Shown: positions 20,923-29,967 of the stretch, one piece after another
Position numbering within the stretch: position 1 is the first letter of the stretch
How the letters are laid out: every line of letters begins with the position of its first letter
NCBI GenBank assembly: GCA_964599655.1
Contig: CAZRGV010000005.1
Location: 27,272 to 91,271, forward strand
Length of the DNA stretch: 64,000 nucleotides
Source of the DNA: CAZRGV01 sp964599655
Lineage (GTDB): Bacteria; Planctomycetota; Planctomycetia; Isosphaerales; Isosphaeraceae
Direction: 5' to 3'
Notes under the pieces: model-generated
The model's database searches: none
Seen by the model: only the letters and a program-made list of their open reading frames with translations
Told to the model about the DNA's origin: nothing
Position numbers and translations under genes: made by a program

Positions 20923-21066
20923 CTGGACCAAGTCCTACCGCGTATCCTCACGGGGCTCGGGTGCCACGGGTCGTCCCCGACCCGTGCACGGGCCTGGGTC
21001 GGCGTGGCACGCGTGCCGGGGACGACCCGTGGCACTCGGAAAAACTCGGCTCAACCTGGTCCAGTC
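20923..21066. repeat. Inverted-repeat element, MITE- or REP-like candidate
   Basis: Perfect 19-bp arms GTGCCACGGGTCGTCCCCG (20961-20979) and its reverse complement (21017-21035) enclose a 37-nt centre. Each arm region also contains a nested ACGGGTC/GACCCGT dyad. Outer partial arms CTGGACCAAGT (20925-20935) and ACCTGGTCCAG (21054-21064) pair with one mismatch. The whole could fold into a long cruciform. No other copy was noticed in this window. Confidence 0.7.
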
Positions 21067-21261
21067 GCTGAGTCCTGGACAACGAGGGCGCACTGATCGT
21101 AGCGTGGTAAGGCGGTGGTGCCTTCGCCACCTCGTGTAACTTCTCCACTTCACACCAAACAGCGGTTCGAGGCTGAACCTGGTGGAGCGATGCTTTCAGG
21201 GAATCCCCGAGAATTGGAATCACAGCGGCGCGTCTCGTAGCGTGGCGATGCGAAATCGATC

Positions 21262-21317
21262 GAAAATCTTTTTGAATATCTTTAATCAGAAATTTTTAAT
21301 TTTTTTTATAATTATCA
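21262..21317. promoter_or_regulatory. AT-rich island upstream of DUF1501 gene at 21598
   Basis: A stretch dominated by A and T (AATATCTTTAATCAGAAA, TTTTTTTTATAATTATC) lies ~280-340 nt before the start of the next gene. It resembles the other AT-rich islands in this window. A promoter role is possible. Confidence 0.3.
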
Positions 21318-21597
21318 GGTTCTCGCAGTCCCGGAGCGAGCGAAATTCACGACCATTGAGGGCCAGACGGCGCGGCCTGCCGACGGCGACCGCTTGTGGA
21401 CAACACTCTCCTTCGCATAGCCTCGCTTCATTTGATTTCTCGTTTCGAAGATCATGATGCACGGCTAGTTGAACCAACGGATGGAGGACCCGCCTCCGTC
21501 ATTGTTCAACGTTCGTGAGGGGGCTTGGTAGTTCTACCGAGACTCTGCTATTTCGTGGTAGGCATTCGATACTCTCCCTGATTGCGGAGCGAACGGG

Positions 21598-22953
21598 ATG
21601 CGACGTCGTGAGTTCCTTCGGGCAGGGCTGGCAGGTTTCGCCAGCCTCTCGTTACCTGGATTGCTTGCCCTGCGGGCAAAAGGTGGGCTTGCCGGTTCGA
21701 CCGACCGCACAGCGCTGCTCGTCGTGTGGCTTCAAGGCGGTGCGAGCCACCTGGAAACCTACGACCCAAAGCCCGACGCGCCCAGCGAAGTTCGAGGACT
21801 CTTCGACTCGATCGCCACTCGCGCCGAGGGTGTTCGAATTAGCGAACTTTTACCCCGTCATGCCGAGGTAGCCGACAAGTTCACCATCCTCCGTTCGCTC
21901 GTCCACACTGGCTTTTGCCACCAGCAAGGCAACCAGCAGATGTTCACGGGTCATCCCGAGCTGGTGCTGAAACTCAAGCCGGAACATCCGGATCTGATGT
22001 GCATCGCCCACCGCGAGCGCTACGACGTCAACCGCCGCGTCCTGACCTACGTCGGCGTCAACCCGATCCCCTACCTCGGCTCCGCCTATCTCGGGCCCGC
22101 CTATGAGCCATTTTCTGTCCACGGCGATCCGAACGCCCCCGAGTTCCGTGTTCCGGAGATTGGCCTTCAGAACCCCACGGAGGTCGCTCGACTCAGGCGC
22201 CGCATGAGCCTCTCAGACCGGTTCGACGGCCTCTGCCGGGCTCTCGACGATCCGATCCGATCCGACTCATTCGACGCCTTTCAGCGACAGGCGTTTACTC
22301 TCCTGACTGGCCCCGAGGCTCGGCGCGCCTTCGACCTTGATCGAGAAGATCCGAGACTTCGCGACCGTTACGGACGCAACACCTGGGGCCAGCGCTGCCT
22401 GATGGCCCGACGACTTGTGGAGGCTGGCGTCGATCTCGTGACGACCAGCCTCGACGGCCCCCTCTGCGGTCGAGTCGGGAACTGGGACGATCACGCCGTC
22501 AATCATCATGTTTTCGACGCCATGAAGCGCCGTTGCGAGTACTTCGATCAGGCCGTCAGTGCCTTGATCGAAGATATCCACGCACGAGGACTTGATCGTC
22601 GCGTGCTCATCGTCGTGACAGGGGAGTTCGGGCGGACCCCGAGGATCAGTTACGCGAAGGATTCGGCCTCCGGTGTCATGCAGCCCGGGCGCGACCACTG
22701 GCCCCGCGCGGTTTCCCTACTCTTCAGCGGCGGTAAAATTTCCGGGGGACAGGTCGTCGGTGCCACCGACCGCCAGGGGGCCGACGTCACTCAGCGTCGC
22801 GTCGGGGTTCGCGACTTTCTGGCGACGATCTACCAGCACCTCGGTATCGATGCGGCCAACCTCACGCTCCGCGATAAGACGGGCCGGCCCATCCCCGCCT
22901 TGCCTGATGGCCGACCGATTCCCGAGCTGACGCCCACCGCCCTCGGGACCTGA
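21598..22953 (+). CDS. DUF1501 family Tat-exported protein
   Basis: This 451-residue protein begins MRRREFLRAGLAGFASLSL, a twin-arginine signal followed by a hydrophobic core. DUF1501 motifs include VVWLQGGASHLETYDPKPDAP, ILRSLVHTGFCHQQG, WGQRCLMARRLVEAGVDLV, NWDDHAVN, VTGEFGRTPRISY and GRDHWPRAVSLLFSGG. These place it in the alkaline-phosphatase-like superfamily subgroup common in planctomycetes. The GRDHWP His and the EFGRTP Glu are likely metal or active-site residues (inference from conservation). It starts at ATG 21598 after GGAGCG. It is not next to a PSD1 gene and converges with another DUF1501 gene 23 nt beyond its stop. Confidence 0.92.
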   Translation: MRRREFLRAGLAGFASLSLPGLLALRAKGGLAGSTDRTALLVVWLQGGASHLETYDPKPDAPSEVRGLFDSIATRAEGVRISELLPRHAEVADKFTILRSLVHTGFCHQQGNQQMFTGHPELVLKLKPEHPDLMCIAHRERYDVNRRVLTYVGVNPIPYLGSAYLGPAYEPFSVHGDPNAPEFRVPEIGLQNPTEVARLRRRMSLSDRFDGLCRALDDPIRSDSFDAFQRQAFTLLTGPEARRAFDLDREDPRLRDRYGRNTWGQRCLMARRLVEAGVDLVTTSLDGPLCGRVGNWDDHAVNHHVFDAMKRRCEYFDQAVSALIEDIHARGLDRRVLIVVTGEFGRTPRISYAKDSASGVMQPGRDHWPRAVSLLFSGGKISGGQVVGATDRQGADVTQRRVGVRDFLATIYQHLGIDAANLTLRDKTGRPIPALPDGRPIPELTPTALGT

Positions 22954-22976
22954 GCCACTGGTGACGACTCTCTCTG

Positions 22977-24359
22977 TCAGATCAGCTCGCGGATCGGTTC
23001 TCCTTCAGCCAGTATCGGCGCGGGACGTCCCAGGTGGTCGTGATAGACGAAGGACGTGTCGATACCCAGGTGACGATAGACGGTTGCCAGCAAGTCCTTG
23101 GCCGAGAGCGGCCGGAGCTTCGGATACGCGGCCCGGGCGTCCGTGGCGCCGATGACCTGACCCATCCGGAAGCCACCTCCTGAGATCAAAGCGCTGTACG
23201 CCTGCGGCCAGTGGTCGCGACCAACGCTCGCATCGGGCGGCCCCTTGCGGATCTGCGGAGTCCTCCCGAACTCGCCGACCACAACGATGCAAACCTGTCG
23301 GTCGAGTCCTCGATCGTAGACATCCTCGATCAAGGCAGCCACCGCCTGGTCAAGATAGGGCAATCGGGTCTGCATATAAGCGCCAAAGTGTCCCGGCCGC
23401 CCCGCATTGCCGGGATGGTCGTCCCAGTTCGTGAATTCGGGGCCGTCCTGGGGCGTATCGATAAAAAGGGTGACGACCGACGATCCTGCCTCGACGAGCC
23501 GGCGGGCGAGCAGGCAGCTCTGGCCCCATCGGTGCCGGCCATAGCGGTCTCGCAGGCGAGGGTCTTCCCGGTTCAGATCGAAGGCGTGGGCGACCCTCGA
23601 ACTCGTCAACAGCTGAAACGCCTGTCCCTGGAATCGCCCGAGGGCAGCCCATTCCTCATGCCGAGCGAGACCATATCTCGCCTCATCCAATTCCGATAGC
23701 AGTTGCCGTCGCGCATCCAGGCCTCGCGCCGGCCCGTCCACCGCGACGCTCAAGGGGGAAAACCCAGGCCGAGACGGATCAGGCACGAGGAACGCCTTTG
23801 CGTCCGTGCCCAGGTAAGTCGGCCGTGTCGCATACAAGAGACTCGGAATCGCCACGTAGCGCGGCAAGCCCTCCGGGTGCGGCCTTCGCTGATGCCCAGT
23901 GATGTGACCGATATCCGGATGATCACTCTTGGAGTTGCTCGTCGGATCGATCCGGGTCGGCGTTTTGCCCGTCATCACCTCGATCTGACCGTCCGAGTGC
24001 ACCGCCATTGTGTGGTGCAGCGAACGGATCAGCGCGAAACGGTCAGCCACCATCGCCAGTCGAGGAAAATGTTCGCAGATTTCCATGCCCGGCACGTTCG
24101 TCGCGATCGGCCGGAAGACGCTCCGAATGCCGTCGGGTGCCTCTGGCTTCAGATCGAACGTTTCGAGTTGACTCGCACCACCGTGCAGAAAGAGCAGGAT
24201 CGCCGAGGATTCCACCCGAGCCTTGCCCGAGACCTCGCGCGCCTCGAGCAAGCCCGGAAGGCCGAGACCCCCCAGCGCCAGAGTTCCGATCCGGAGCACC
24301 TCGCGACGGCGCAACGGTCCCGAACATTCTGGCGTACGCATCGCGGGCCTTCCGGACAT
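22977..24359 (-). CDS. DUF1501 family Tat-exported protein
   Basis: This 460-residue protein starts at ATG 24359, with AGGAG 8 nt upstream; the open frame extends far further but without coding character. The twin-arginine motif LRRREVLRIGTLALGG is at residues ~16-31. Core motifs match the neighbouring paralog: LFLHGGASQLETFDLKPEAP, LIRSLHHTMAVHSDGQ, WGQSCLLARRLVEAG, FTNWDDHPGN, VVGEFGRTPQI and GRDHWPQAYSALISGGG. It converges with the 21598 gene and diverges from the 24570 gene. Its arrangement with two other DUF1501 genes suggests local duplication. Confidence 0.92.
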   Translation of the reverse strand: MSGRPAMRTPECSGPLRRREVLRIGTLALGGLGLPGLLEAREVSGKARVESSAILLFLHGGASQLETFDLKPEAPDGIRSVFRPIATNVPGMEICEHFPRLAMVADRFALIRSLHHTMAVHSDGQIEVMTGKTPTRIDPTSNSKSDHPDIGHITGHQRRPHPEGLPRYVAIPSLLYATRPTYLGTDAKAFLVPDPSRPGFSPLSVAVDGPARGLDARRQLLSELDEARYGLARHEEWAALGRFQGQAFQLLTSSRVAHAFDLNREDPRLRDRYGRHRWGQSCLLARRLVEAGSSVVTLFIDTPQDGPEFTNWDDHPGNAGRPGHFGAYMQTRLPYLDQAVAALIEDVYDRGLDRQVCIVVVGEFGRTPQIRKGPPDASVGRDHWPQAYSALISGGGFRMGQVIGATDARAAYPKLRPLSAKDLLATVYRHLGIDTSFVYHDHLGRPAPILAEGEPIRELI

Positions 24360-24443
24360 CCAGATGTCTCCTTTGGGCGGTTCCTCTTCGTCGCTGTATG
24401 AGAAAGCCTGCTCGATGCCGCTGAGTCGGTCAAGTCGGCTCTC

Positions 24444-24491
24444 CAACAATTGTTTCAGGTCGCGGAGTTCGGCGCTGACAAGCAATTGTTG
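24444..24491. promoter_or_regulatory. Inverted repeat between divergent DUF1501 genes
   Basis: CAACAATTG (24444-24452) and CAATTGTTG (24483-24491) form perfect 9-bp arms separated by 30 nt in the 210-nt space between the starts at 24359 and 24570. Each arm contains the palindrome CAATTG. The position fits an operator shared by both genes or a stem-loop in the leader of either. Confidence 0.45.
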
Positions 24492-24569
24492 AACAACGGC
24501 GGAAGTCGTTGTACACTTCCGTGTGAGTTCCGAACTCCGAGGACGACTTCTGGTTGGGAGGATCTCGCG

Positions 24570-26012
24570 ATGCTCACGATGCTCGGCAGTCCGAAGCGTT
24601 GCTGTGATGGGATCACGCGTCGCGAGGCTCTGCGAGCCGGGGCCTTGGCCCTTGGCGCGGGTCTGGGGCTCGGTTTGCCTGACCTCCTCCGCGCCGAGGC
24701 GAGCCAGACACATTCCCGCCCTGGCAAGGCACGAAGCGTCATTGTGCTCTATCTCCTCGGAGGGGCGCCCACTCAGGACATGGTCGATATGAAGCCGGAT
24801 GCACCAGCCGAGGTCCGAGGCGAGTTCCGGCCGATCGCCACAGCGGTCCCCGGTCTCGATGTCTGCGAACACTTGCCCGGCATGGCGCGCTGGGCTCATC
24901 GCATGGCAGTCGTCCGGTCGATCACGCACCGAGGCGGCTGCCACAACCCGCTGCCCAGCTACACCGGCTGGGAAACTATCCCGCCCGACATCGTTTCAAC
25001 CAGCGAGTCGTATCCTCCCAGCATGGGCGCGGTCTGCGAGTACCTTCGTCGCGACAACCGTGTTTTGCCCGACTATATGTACCTTCCCTGCTATCTCGGT
25101 TGGGGCCAGTCGATTCGCCGGCCCGGCCCATACGCGGGCTTCCTCGGTAAGCGATTCGACCCTCTGTTCACCGAATGCAACCCACACAACGATCCCGACG
25201 CGCCTGCCGAGCGCCCTTGGTATCCCCAGGTGCTCCGAGGCACGCCCCAGATCCCCAATGCGACCGCGAGCGACGCCATCACCATCGACCGGCTCGACCG
25301 GCGACGAGGCTTGCTCCAGCAGGTGGAAGACCAGCTCCGGCACAAAGGCACCGCCGAAGCCTATGATCAGTACGACCGGAACCAGCGACGCGCGTTCGAC
25401 CTACTCACCTCCTCGGAGGCGCGTCGGGCCTTCGATCTCGAGACGGCCGATCCACGGCTGCTCGACCGCTACGGCCGCACCCTCTTCGGCAACAGCGCGC
25501 TCATTGCCCGCCGGCTCGTCGAGGCCGGTGTGCGCTTCGTGAATGTTACCTGGGACGTTTATTGGGAACGATTGAAGCTCCAGCACGATGGGTGGGACAC
25601 CCACGGGCGTAACTTCGCCATCCTCAAGGACTACAATCTTCCCTATTTCGACATGACGTTCTCGGCCTTGATGGACGATCTGAACGCCAGAGCCCTTCTC
25701 GACGAAACGCTCGTTGTCGTCATGAGTGAAATGGGCCGAACTCCCAAGATCAACACCAATGCCGGCCGCGACCACTGGACTTATTGTTACAGCGTTACCC
25801 TTGCCGGAGCCGGCATCCGTGGCGGGACGGTCTTCGGCGCATCGGATGCCCAGGCCGCCTATGTTAAGGACCGGCCCGTTCGCCCCGCCGACCTCTGCGC
25901 CACGATCTATCAATGTCTCGGCATCGATCCTGAAATGACCGTCCCCGACCGCACTGGACGACCCGTCTCGATTGCCCAGGGCGGCCAGCCCATCGCCGAG
26001 ATTCTCGCCTGA
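24570..26012 (+). CDS. DUF1501 family Tat-exported protein
   Basis: The protein is 480 residues from ATG 24570, preceded by GGGAGGA. The signal ITRREALRAGALALGAG at ~residues 15-31 is twin-arginine type. Core motifs are LYLLGGAPTQDMVDMKPDAP, VVRSITHRGGCHNPL, GNSALIARRLVEAGVRFV, DGWDTHGRNF, VMSEMGRTPKINTNAGRDHW and GTVFGASDAQAAYV. The glutamate-containing SEMGRTP replaces the more usual GEFGRTP. It is followed 61 nt later by a secreted protein gene on the same strand, with which it may be co-transcribed. The function is unknown beyond family. Confidence 0.92.
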   Translation: MLTMLGSPKRCCDGITRREALRAGALALGAGLGLGLPDLLRAEASQTHSRPGKARSVIVLYLLGGAPTQDMVDMKPDAPAEVRGEFRPIATAVPGLDVCEHLPGMARWAHRMAVVRSITHRGGCHNPLPSYTGWETIPPDIVSTSESYPPSMGAVCEYLRRDNRVLPDYMYLPCYLGWGQSIRRPGPYAGFLGKRFDPLFTECNPHNDPDAPAERPWYPQVLRGTPQIPNATASDAITIDRLDRRRGLLQQVEDQLRHKGTAEAYDQYDRNQRRAFDLLTSSEARRAFDLETADPRLLDRYGRTLFGNSALIARRLVEAGVRFVNVTWDVYWERLKLQHDGWDTHGRNFAILKDYNLPYFDMTFSALMDDLNARALLDETLVVVMSEMGRTPKINTNAGRDHWTYCYSVTLAGAGIRGGTVFGASDAQAAYVKDRPVRPADLCATIYQCLGIDPEMTVPDRTGRPVSIAQGGQPIAEILA

Positions 26013-26073
26013 TTTTGCCTCCCGGATAAACCTCGTTGAATCCGCGCATTGCTTTCGATCGAGGGCGATTCTC

Positions 26074-27897
26074 ATGTCCCACAAAGCCCAGCCTGGTTCC
26101 ACAATTCTGGCCGTGATCGTGCTCGTGAGCCTCGCTCGCGTGGCCGTTGGACAGCCACCGACGATATTCATCGAGACGCCCATGGAACCGCCCGGCTGGG
26201 CCTTACTCGAACGTGAGTTCCTCCGCGCTGAGACGAGAGCCTGCCAGGAATACTTCGAGCGCTATTTCGATGACCGGGGTTACCTGGAATGTTTCGAGCG
26301 ATGGGGCGGCGATGACGGTCCCGACGACGCCATCGAGAACCTGAGTGATTGGCCCATTCTTCATGCGATTGGGGCATCGAACGTCATCCTCGACCTCTAC
26401 AAGAAGGGCTGGGAAGGGCACCTCCGCCAGTACACCAAGGCACGCACGACCGACGTTGAATTCGCACGTGATGGCATGTACTTCAAAGAATTTCCTGTGA
26501 TGTTTGATTGGCTTCACCATGGAGAGGGTCTCACTCCTTTCAACCTTCAAGGACTCTCCGACCCCGAAGATGCCCGCTTCCAAAGTCGCGTCAAGCGATT
26601 CGCCGGGTTTTACATCAACGAGGATCCCGGAGCGCCCAACTACGACTCCCAATACAAGATCATTCGCAGTCTGATCAATGGCAGCCGTGGACCGCTGCTT
26701 CGCAAGGCGACGGCCCTCGACTGGGCGGGAGACCCCGTTGAGGTCAAGAACCGCTTCCGCCTCGGCCACGGAGAAGACAGCTATCCGCAGATGCTCGAAC
26801 ACTTCCAGGACTACAACGACGTGGCTGGCGACCACCCGCAGAATCTGCTTGCAACCACACTGGCACTTAATGCCTATATGCTCACGCACGAAGTCAAGTA
26901 TCGAGAGTGGCTGCTGGAGTACGTGAACGCCTGGCGACAGCGGGCCATTGACAACGGCGACGTGGTGCCGACCAACATCGGCTTGGACGGCAAGATCGGC
27001 GGCCAGACCGGCGGCAAATGGTACGGCGGCGTCTATGGCTGGGGCTTCACTGTGAACAACCCCGCTACGGGCAAGCCGGTCCATCGCAATACCCATCATC
27101 TCGGTATCGTAGGATTCGGAAACGCCTACCTGTTGACCGGTGACGACCGTTACCTCGACGTCTGGCGGCGCCAGATCGAGGCGGTCAATGCTCAGAAGAA
27201 GGTCGTCGATGGCGAGACCCTCTATCCTCACATGTACGGTGATCACGGCTGGTACGACTATACACCGCGGATGTACAACCACGGAGCGCTCGAGCTTTAT
27301 TATTGGTCGATGCGTGCGGACGACCGCAAACGGCTTCCTGACGGTGGCTGGCTCGACTTCCTGGAAGGCAAAGACCCCGGCTACCCTGAGCGCGCGCTTC
27401 GAGCGGATTTCGCGGCTCTTCGGCAAAAAATCGTCGCCATCCGAAACGACCCGACGACTCCCGATACCCGGCTCGCCGACGATCCTCTTCCGCTCAATCC
27501 GGCCCTCGTGAACAGCCTGGTCGAATTAATGCTTGGTGGACTTTACCCGGGCCATCGGGGCGCGCCCTTGCACTGTCGTGTTCGCTACTTTGATCCCTTC
27601 AGACACCGGGCCGGACTCCCTGAGGACGTTGGCGCGCTTGTCGATGGAATGACCGCCGACGAGACGAGTCTGATCCTGGTCAACATCAACCAGTCCGAGC
27701 CTCGCAGCGTGCTGATTCAGACGGGGGCGTACGCCGAGCACCAGTGCCAAAGCGTCTCCATCGGAGACGACGAGACCCCGATCAACGCGTCGAATTTCTC
27801 CATCCGACTCGCCCCTGGCACCGGTGCTCGATTGATCCTCAAAATGAAGCGTTACGCCAATCCACCCACCCTCTCCTTCCCTTGGAATCCGATCTGA
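26074..27897 (+). CDS. Secreted protein of unknown function, likely alpha/alpha-toroid type
   Basis: The protein is 607 residues from ATG 26074, with GAGGG upstream. A signal peptide covers about residues 1-27 (TILAVIVLVSLARVAVG). No domain was recognised with certainty. The pattern of repeated helical pairs with aromatic- and Gly-rich loops (NRFRLGHGEDSYPQM, KWYGGVYGWGFTV, PHMYGDHGWYDYTPRMYNHG) resembles secreted (alpha/alpha)6-barrel carbohydrate-active proteins such as heparinase-like or lyase folds. This is inference from style, not from a match. The last ~100 residues (TSLILVNINQSEPRSVLIQ) look like a beta-sandwich, as found at the end of lyases and glycosidases. It follows a DUF1501 gene by 61 nt on the same strand. 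Confidence 0.8.
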   Translation: MSHKAQPGSTILAVIVLVSLARVAVGQPPTIFIETPMEPPGWALLEREFLRAETRACQEYFERYFDDRGYLECFERWGGDDGPDDAIENLSDWPILHAIGASNVILDLYKKGWEGHLRQYTKARTTDVEFARDGMYFKEFPVMFDWLHHGEGLTPFNLQGLSDPEDARFQSRVKRFAGFYINEDPGAPNYDSQYKIIRSLINGSRGPLLRKATALDWAGDPVEVKNRFRLGHGEDSYPQMLEHFQDYNDVAGDHPQNLLATTLALNAYMLTHEVKYREWLLEYVNAWRQRAIDNGDVVPTNIGLDGKIGGQTGGKWYGGVYGWGFTVNNPATGKPVHRNTHHLGIVGFGNAYLLTGDDRYLDVWRRQIEAVNAQKKVVDGETLYPHMYGDHGWYDYTPRMYNHGALELYYWSMRADDRKRLPDGGWLDFLEGKDPGYPERALRADFAALRQKIVAIRNDPTTPDTRLADDPLPLNPALVNSLVELMLGGLYPGHRGAPLHCRVRYFDPFRHRAGLPEDVGALVDGMTADETSLILVNINQSEPRSVLIQTGAYAEHQCQSVSIGDDETPINASNFSIRLAPGTGARLILKMKRYANPPTLSFPWNPI

Positions 27898-27973
27898 CAA
27901 TCGCACTGATCGAAGAAGGCCTTGGCATCAAGACTCACAACTTTGTCGTATGCTCGGGCTCAAGCACGATCCG

Positions 27974-27983
27974 NNNNNNNNNN
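27974..27983. other. Assembly gap (10 N) in the 3' end of a minus-strand gene
   Basis: Ten N interrupt the frame of the secreted protein read from 29343. It may be a short local gap or a scaffold join; the sequence cannot decide. Confidence 0.95.
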
Positions 27984-29343
27984 AGATTTGCGCGGTTGCC
28001 GTGGTCGCGCCGAAGTTGGGCATCTGAGCCAGGATGCCGCCGTACATGAATCCAAGCGTCGTGGGATGTCGAATCGCATCCAGCGCGATTACGCCGTTGC
28101 GATAGTGTGGCGCCCGGGGCGAAGGCAAGTACGATGCCTCAGCGCCAAGTAAGCCGGGTAGTTGCTGCGGCAGGATATACTCCTGATACGATCCGTCAGC
28201 GTTCTGAACCATCGACGTGATCGTGTTGATGAACGGCAGGTTGGGATCTTCGGCGATCTTCTGTGTCGCAGGGTCATACGTGTAGAGGCTGATTCCTCCA
28301 AGAAACAGCGTCTGCGATGAATGTTGTCGATGACTGTACATCGGAATGTTCACTGTCTTGTACTGGCTGAAAAACTGCTGATAAGAATTGACCACCGTTG
28401 CCTGACCGTTCGCCCGGATGACGATCGGCGTCCGGTAGCCCGAGTTGTCCGGTGTGAAGACACCTCCGTGAACCGTGAGCGCCGGCTGGCCCTCCGGCAG
28501 GATCGTCGTCGACAGGGTGTAATCCCGGCGATGGAAGTTCGCCGGATCGGTCAGCGCCTTGTAGTCCCGAATCGCCAGCACGTGCGGCGTATTCACGATC
28601 TGGAAGCTGCGAATCTGTTCCGTGTAGGTCTGAACGGCCGTGGGGCTGAAGTAGTCCCCTTGAAAATTCTGGCCCATCACCAGGTAGGTTCGTGACCCGA
28701 GCGTATTCATCTCCCCACCGGTTACCTGGAGCCTCGGATCGTGAATCTGCTGGACTTGCGCTGCGAGACTTCCCCCGCGAACCACCGCGCGGATCAGCCC
28801 CGCCACGTTGATCGAGGTCAGTGTGTCAAAGGTCGTTGACACATTCGTTGATGAGTCAACGCCGTACCCGCCCACGGTGTAAAGGCGGTTTCCCTTCTGA
28901 TAGAACTCTTGATTCGTGGAGGTCAATGCGTCAATCGCGGCCGTTGAAAGCGAGCTGTCATACCAAGACCGCGTCCAGACCCGACCGGTTCTCGGGTTGA
29001 TGACGATGATGTCTCGGTTCTGGAATTCGGGAGGAAAGTCTTGCCCAGGACCGAACCCGTGTAGTCCGTTCGTCCGTCCTCCGAAGAAGACCCAGAGCCC
29101 ACCCGACTGGGCGTAAACCGCGGACTGCAACGCAGGCGCGTTCGGAATCGAAACTGGATCCAGCCGCAACTGATAAGGAAGCTGCCCCTGATCCACGATT
29201 GGTACAGGACTCTGGCTCGCCTGAAGCCCCGTCGTCGAGAGCTGGATTCGCCCCTCAAGGTTCTCAACCGTCAGGTTCCATCGTTTCGTCACACGCGTCT
29301 GGCGTCGATCGCTTCGTACCATTCCCATCTGGCAGCCCCCCAT
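27984..29343 (-). CDS. Secreted beta-rich (possibly beta-propeller) protein, 3' end broken by gap
   Basis: The contiguous coding part is ~453 codons from ATG 29343. The N-terminus contains WNLTVENLEGRIQLS, similar to the 'LE.R' export or sorting stretch found early in many large planctomycete surface proteins. The body is rich in Gly, Tyr, Thr and Asn, with repeated blocks (LWVFFGGRTNGLHGFG, NRLYTVGGYGVDSS, RTYLVMGQNFQGDYF, SQTLFLGGISLYTYD) that look like kelch-type propeller blades. Past the 10-N gap one frame continues R-I-V-L-E-P-E-H and stops near 27936; the other stops at 27928. The true C-terminus is therefore uncertain. The role is unknown, probably cell-surface. Confidence 0.72.
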
Positions 29344-29967
29344 GGATGCATCGTGTTTGTGTTATTCGCGTGACTCAATCGCGCGAACTCAGGGCACTGA
29401 GGGAAGATACGGAATCTGAACAGGAAAATCTAGGGACAAGTAGCTAAAGAATGCAATTTGAGCTGCCGGTTTGGCTTATGATAACGAAATGCATGCGGCC
29501 GAATACAACGAGTTGGCTCAGTTCGGTCCCCAGGCGAGGCCCTGCGCCGGGTCGATCACGTCGACCCGTTGATCTTCGAGGCACGACGGAGTTGGGCCAA
29601 TCGGCTCCGCATCCAACAGAGAAGCACTGTGGAGCCGACCCGGTATTGACGGAGGGTCGGTCGCGGCCTCCGCGATCGAACGACTCGGCCGTTGATCGAG
29701 AAGGTTCTGGACCGCTCGTTCGATGGCAACAGAGGATCCGAAATGGCTCGCGATCGCTCAGGTGACGTGCTCGGAAGGCGTGTTGCAGTCTCCAGTCAGG
29801 CTCGATGTTGCCGCGTTTTTGAGTCAGTCCGCTGTCTCGGCACGGCGTTTCTCGCGCCGGAAGAACCATTGATCGATCGCCCCGCTCGAAACGCGGCGGA
29901 AAGACACGATTGTCGTCGAGCCCCGAGGGTCGCGGGGTAACCGGGTCTCGGTTCAGGAACAGGGCGG
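29344..29967. other. Intergenic region, no gene seen
   Basis: About 620 nt between the propeller-like gene and the EF-hand gene contain only frames without ribosome binding sites or recognisable motifs. A few plus-strand segments (around 29540-29620) look faintly coding but are split by stops and could be a gene relic. Confidence 0.4.

Larger units (their letters stand above)
20706..21597. other. Long intergenic region with a hairpin element and an AT-rich island
   Basis: The 890 nt between two DUF1501 genes hold no convincing coding frame. They contain the 19-bp inverted repeat element (20923-21066) and an AT-rich island (21262-21317), listed separately. Confidence 0.5.

Noticed and set aside
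24359..24944. Upstream extension of the minus-strand DUF1501 frame
   Set aside because: It runs antisense through the start of the divergent DUF1501 gene; the AGGAG site supports the start at 24359.
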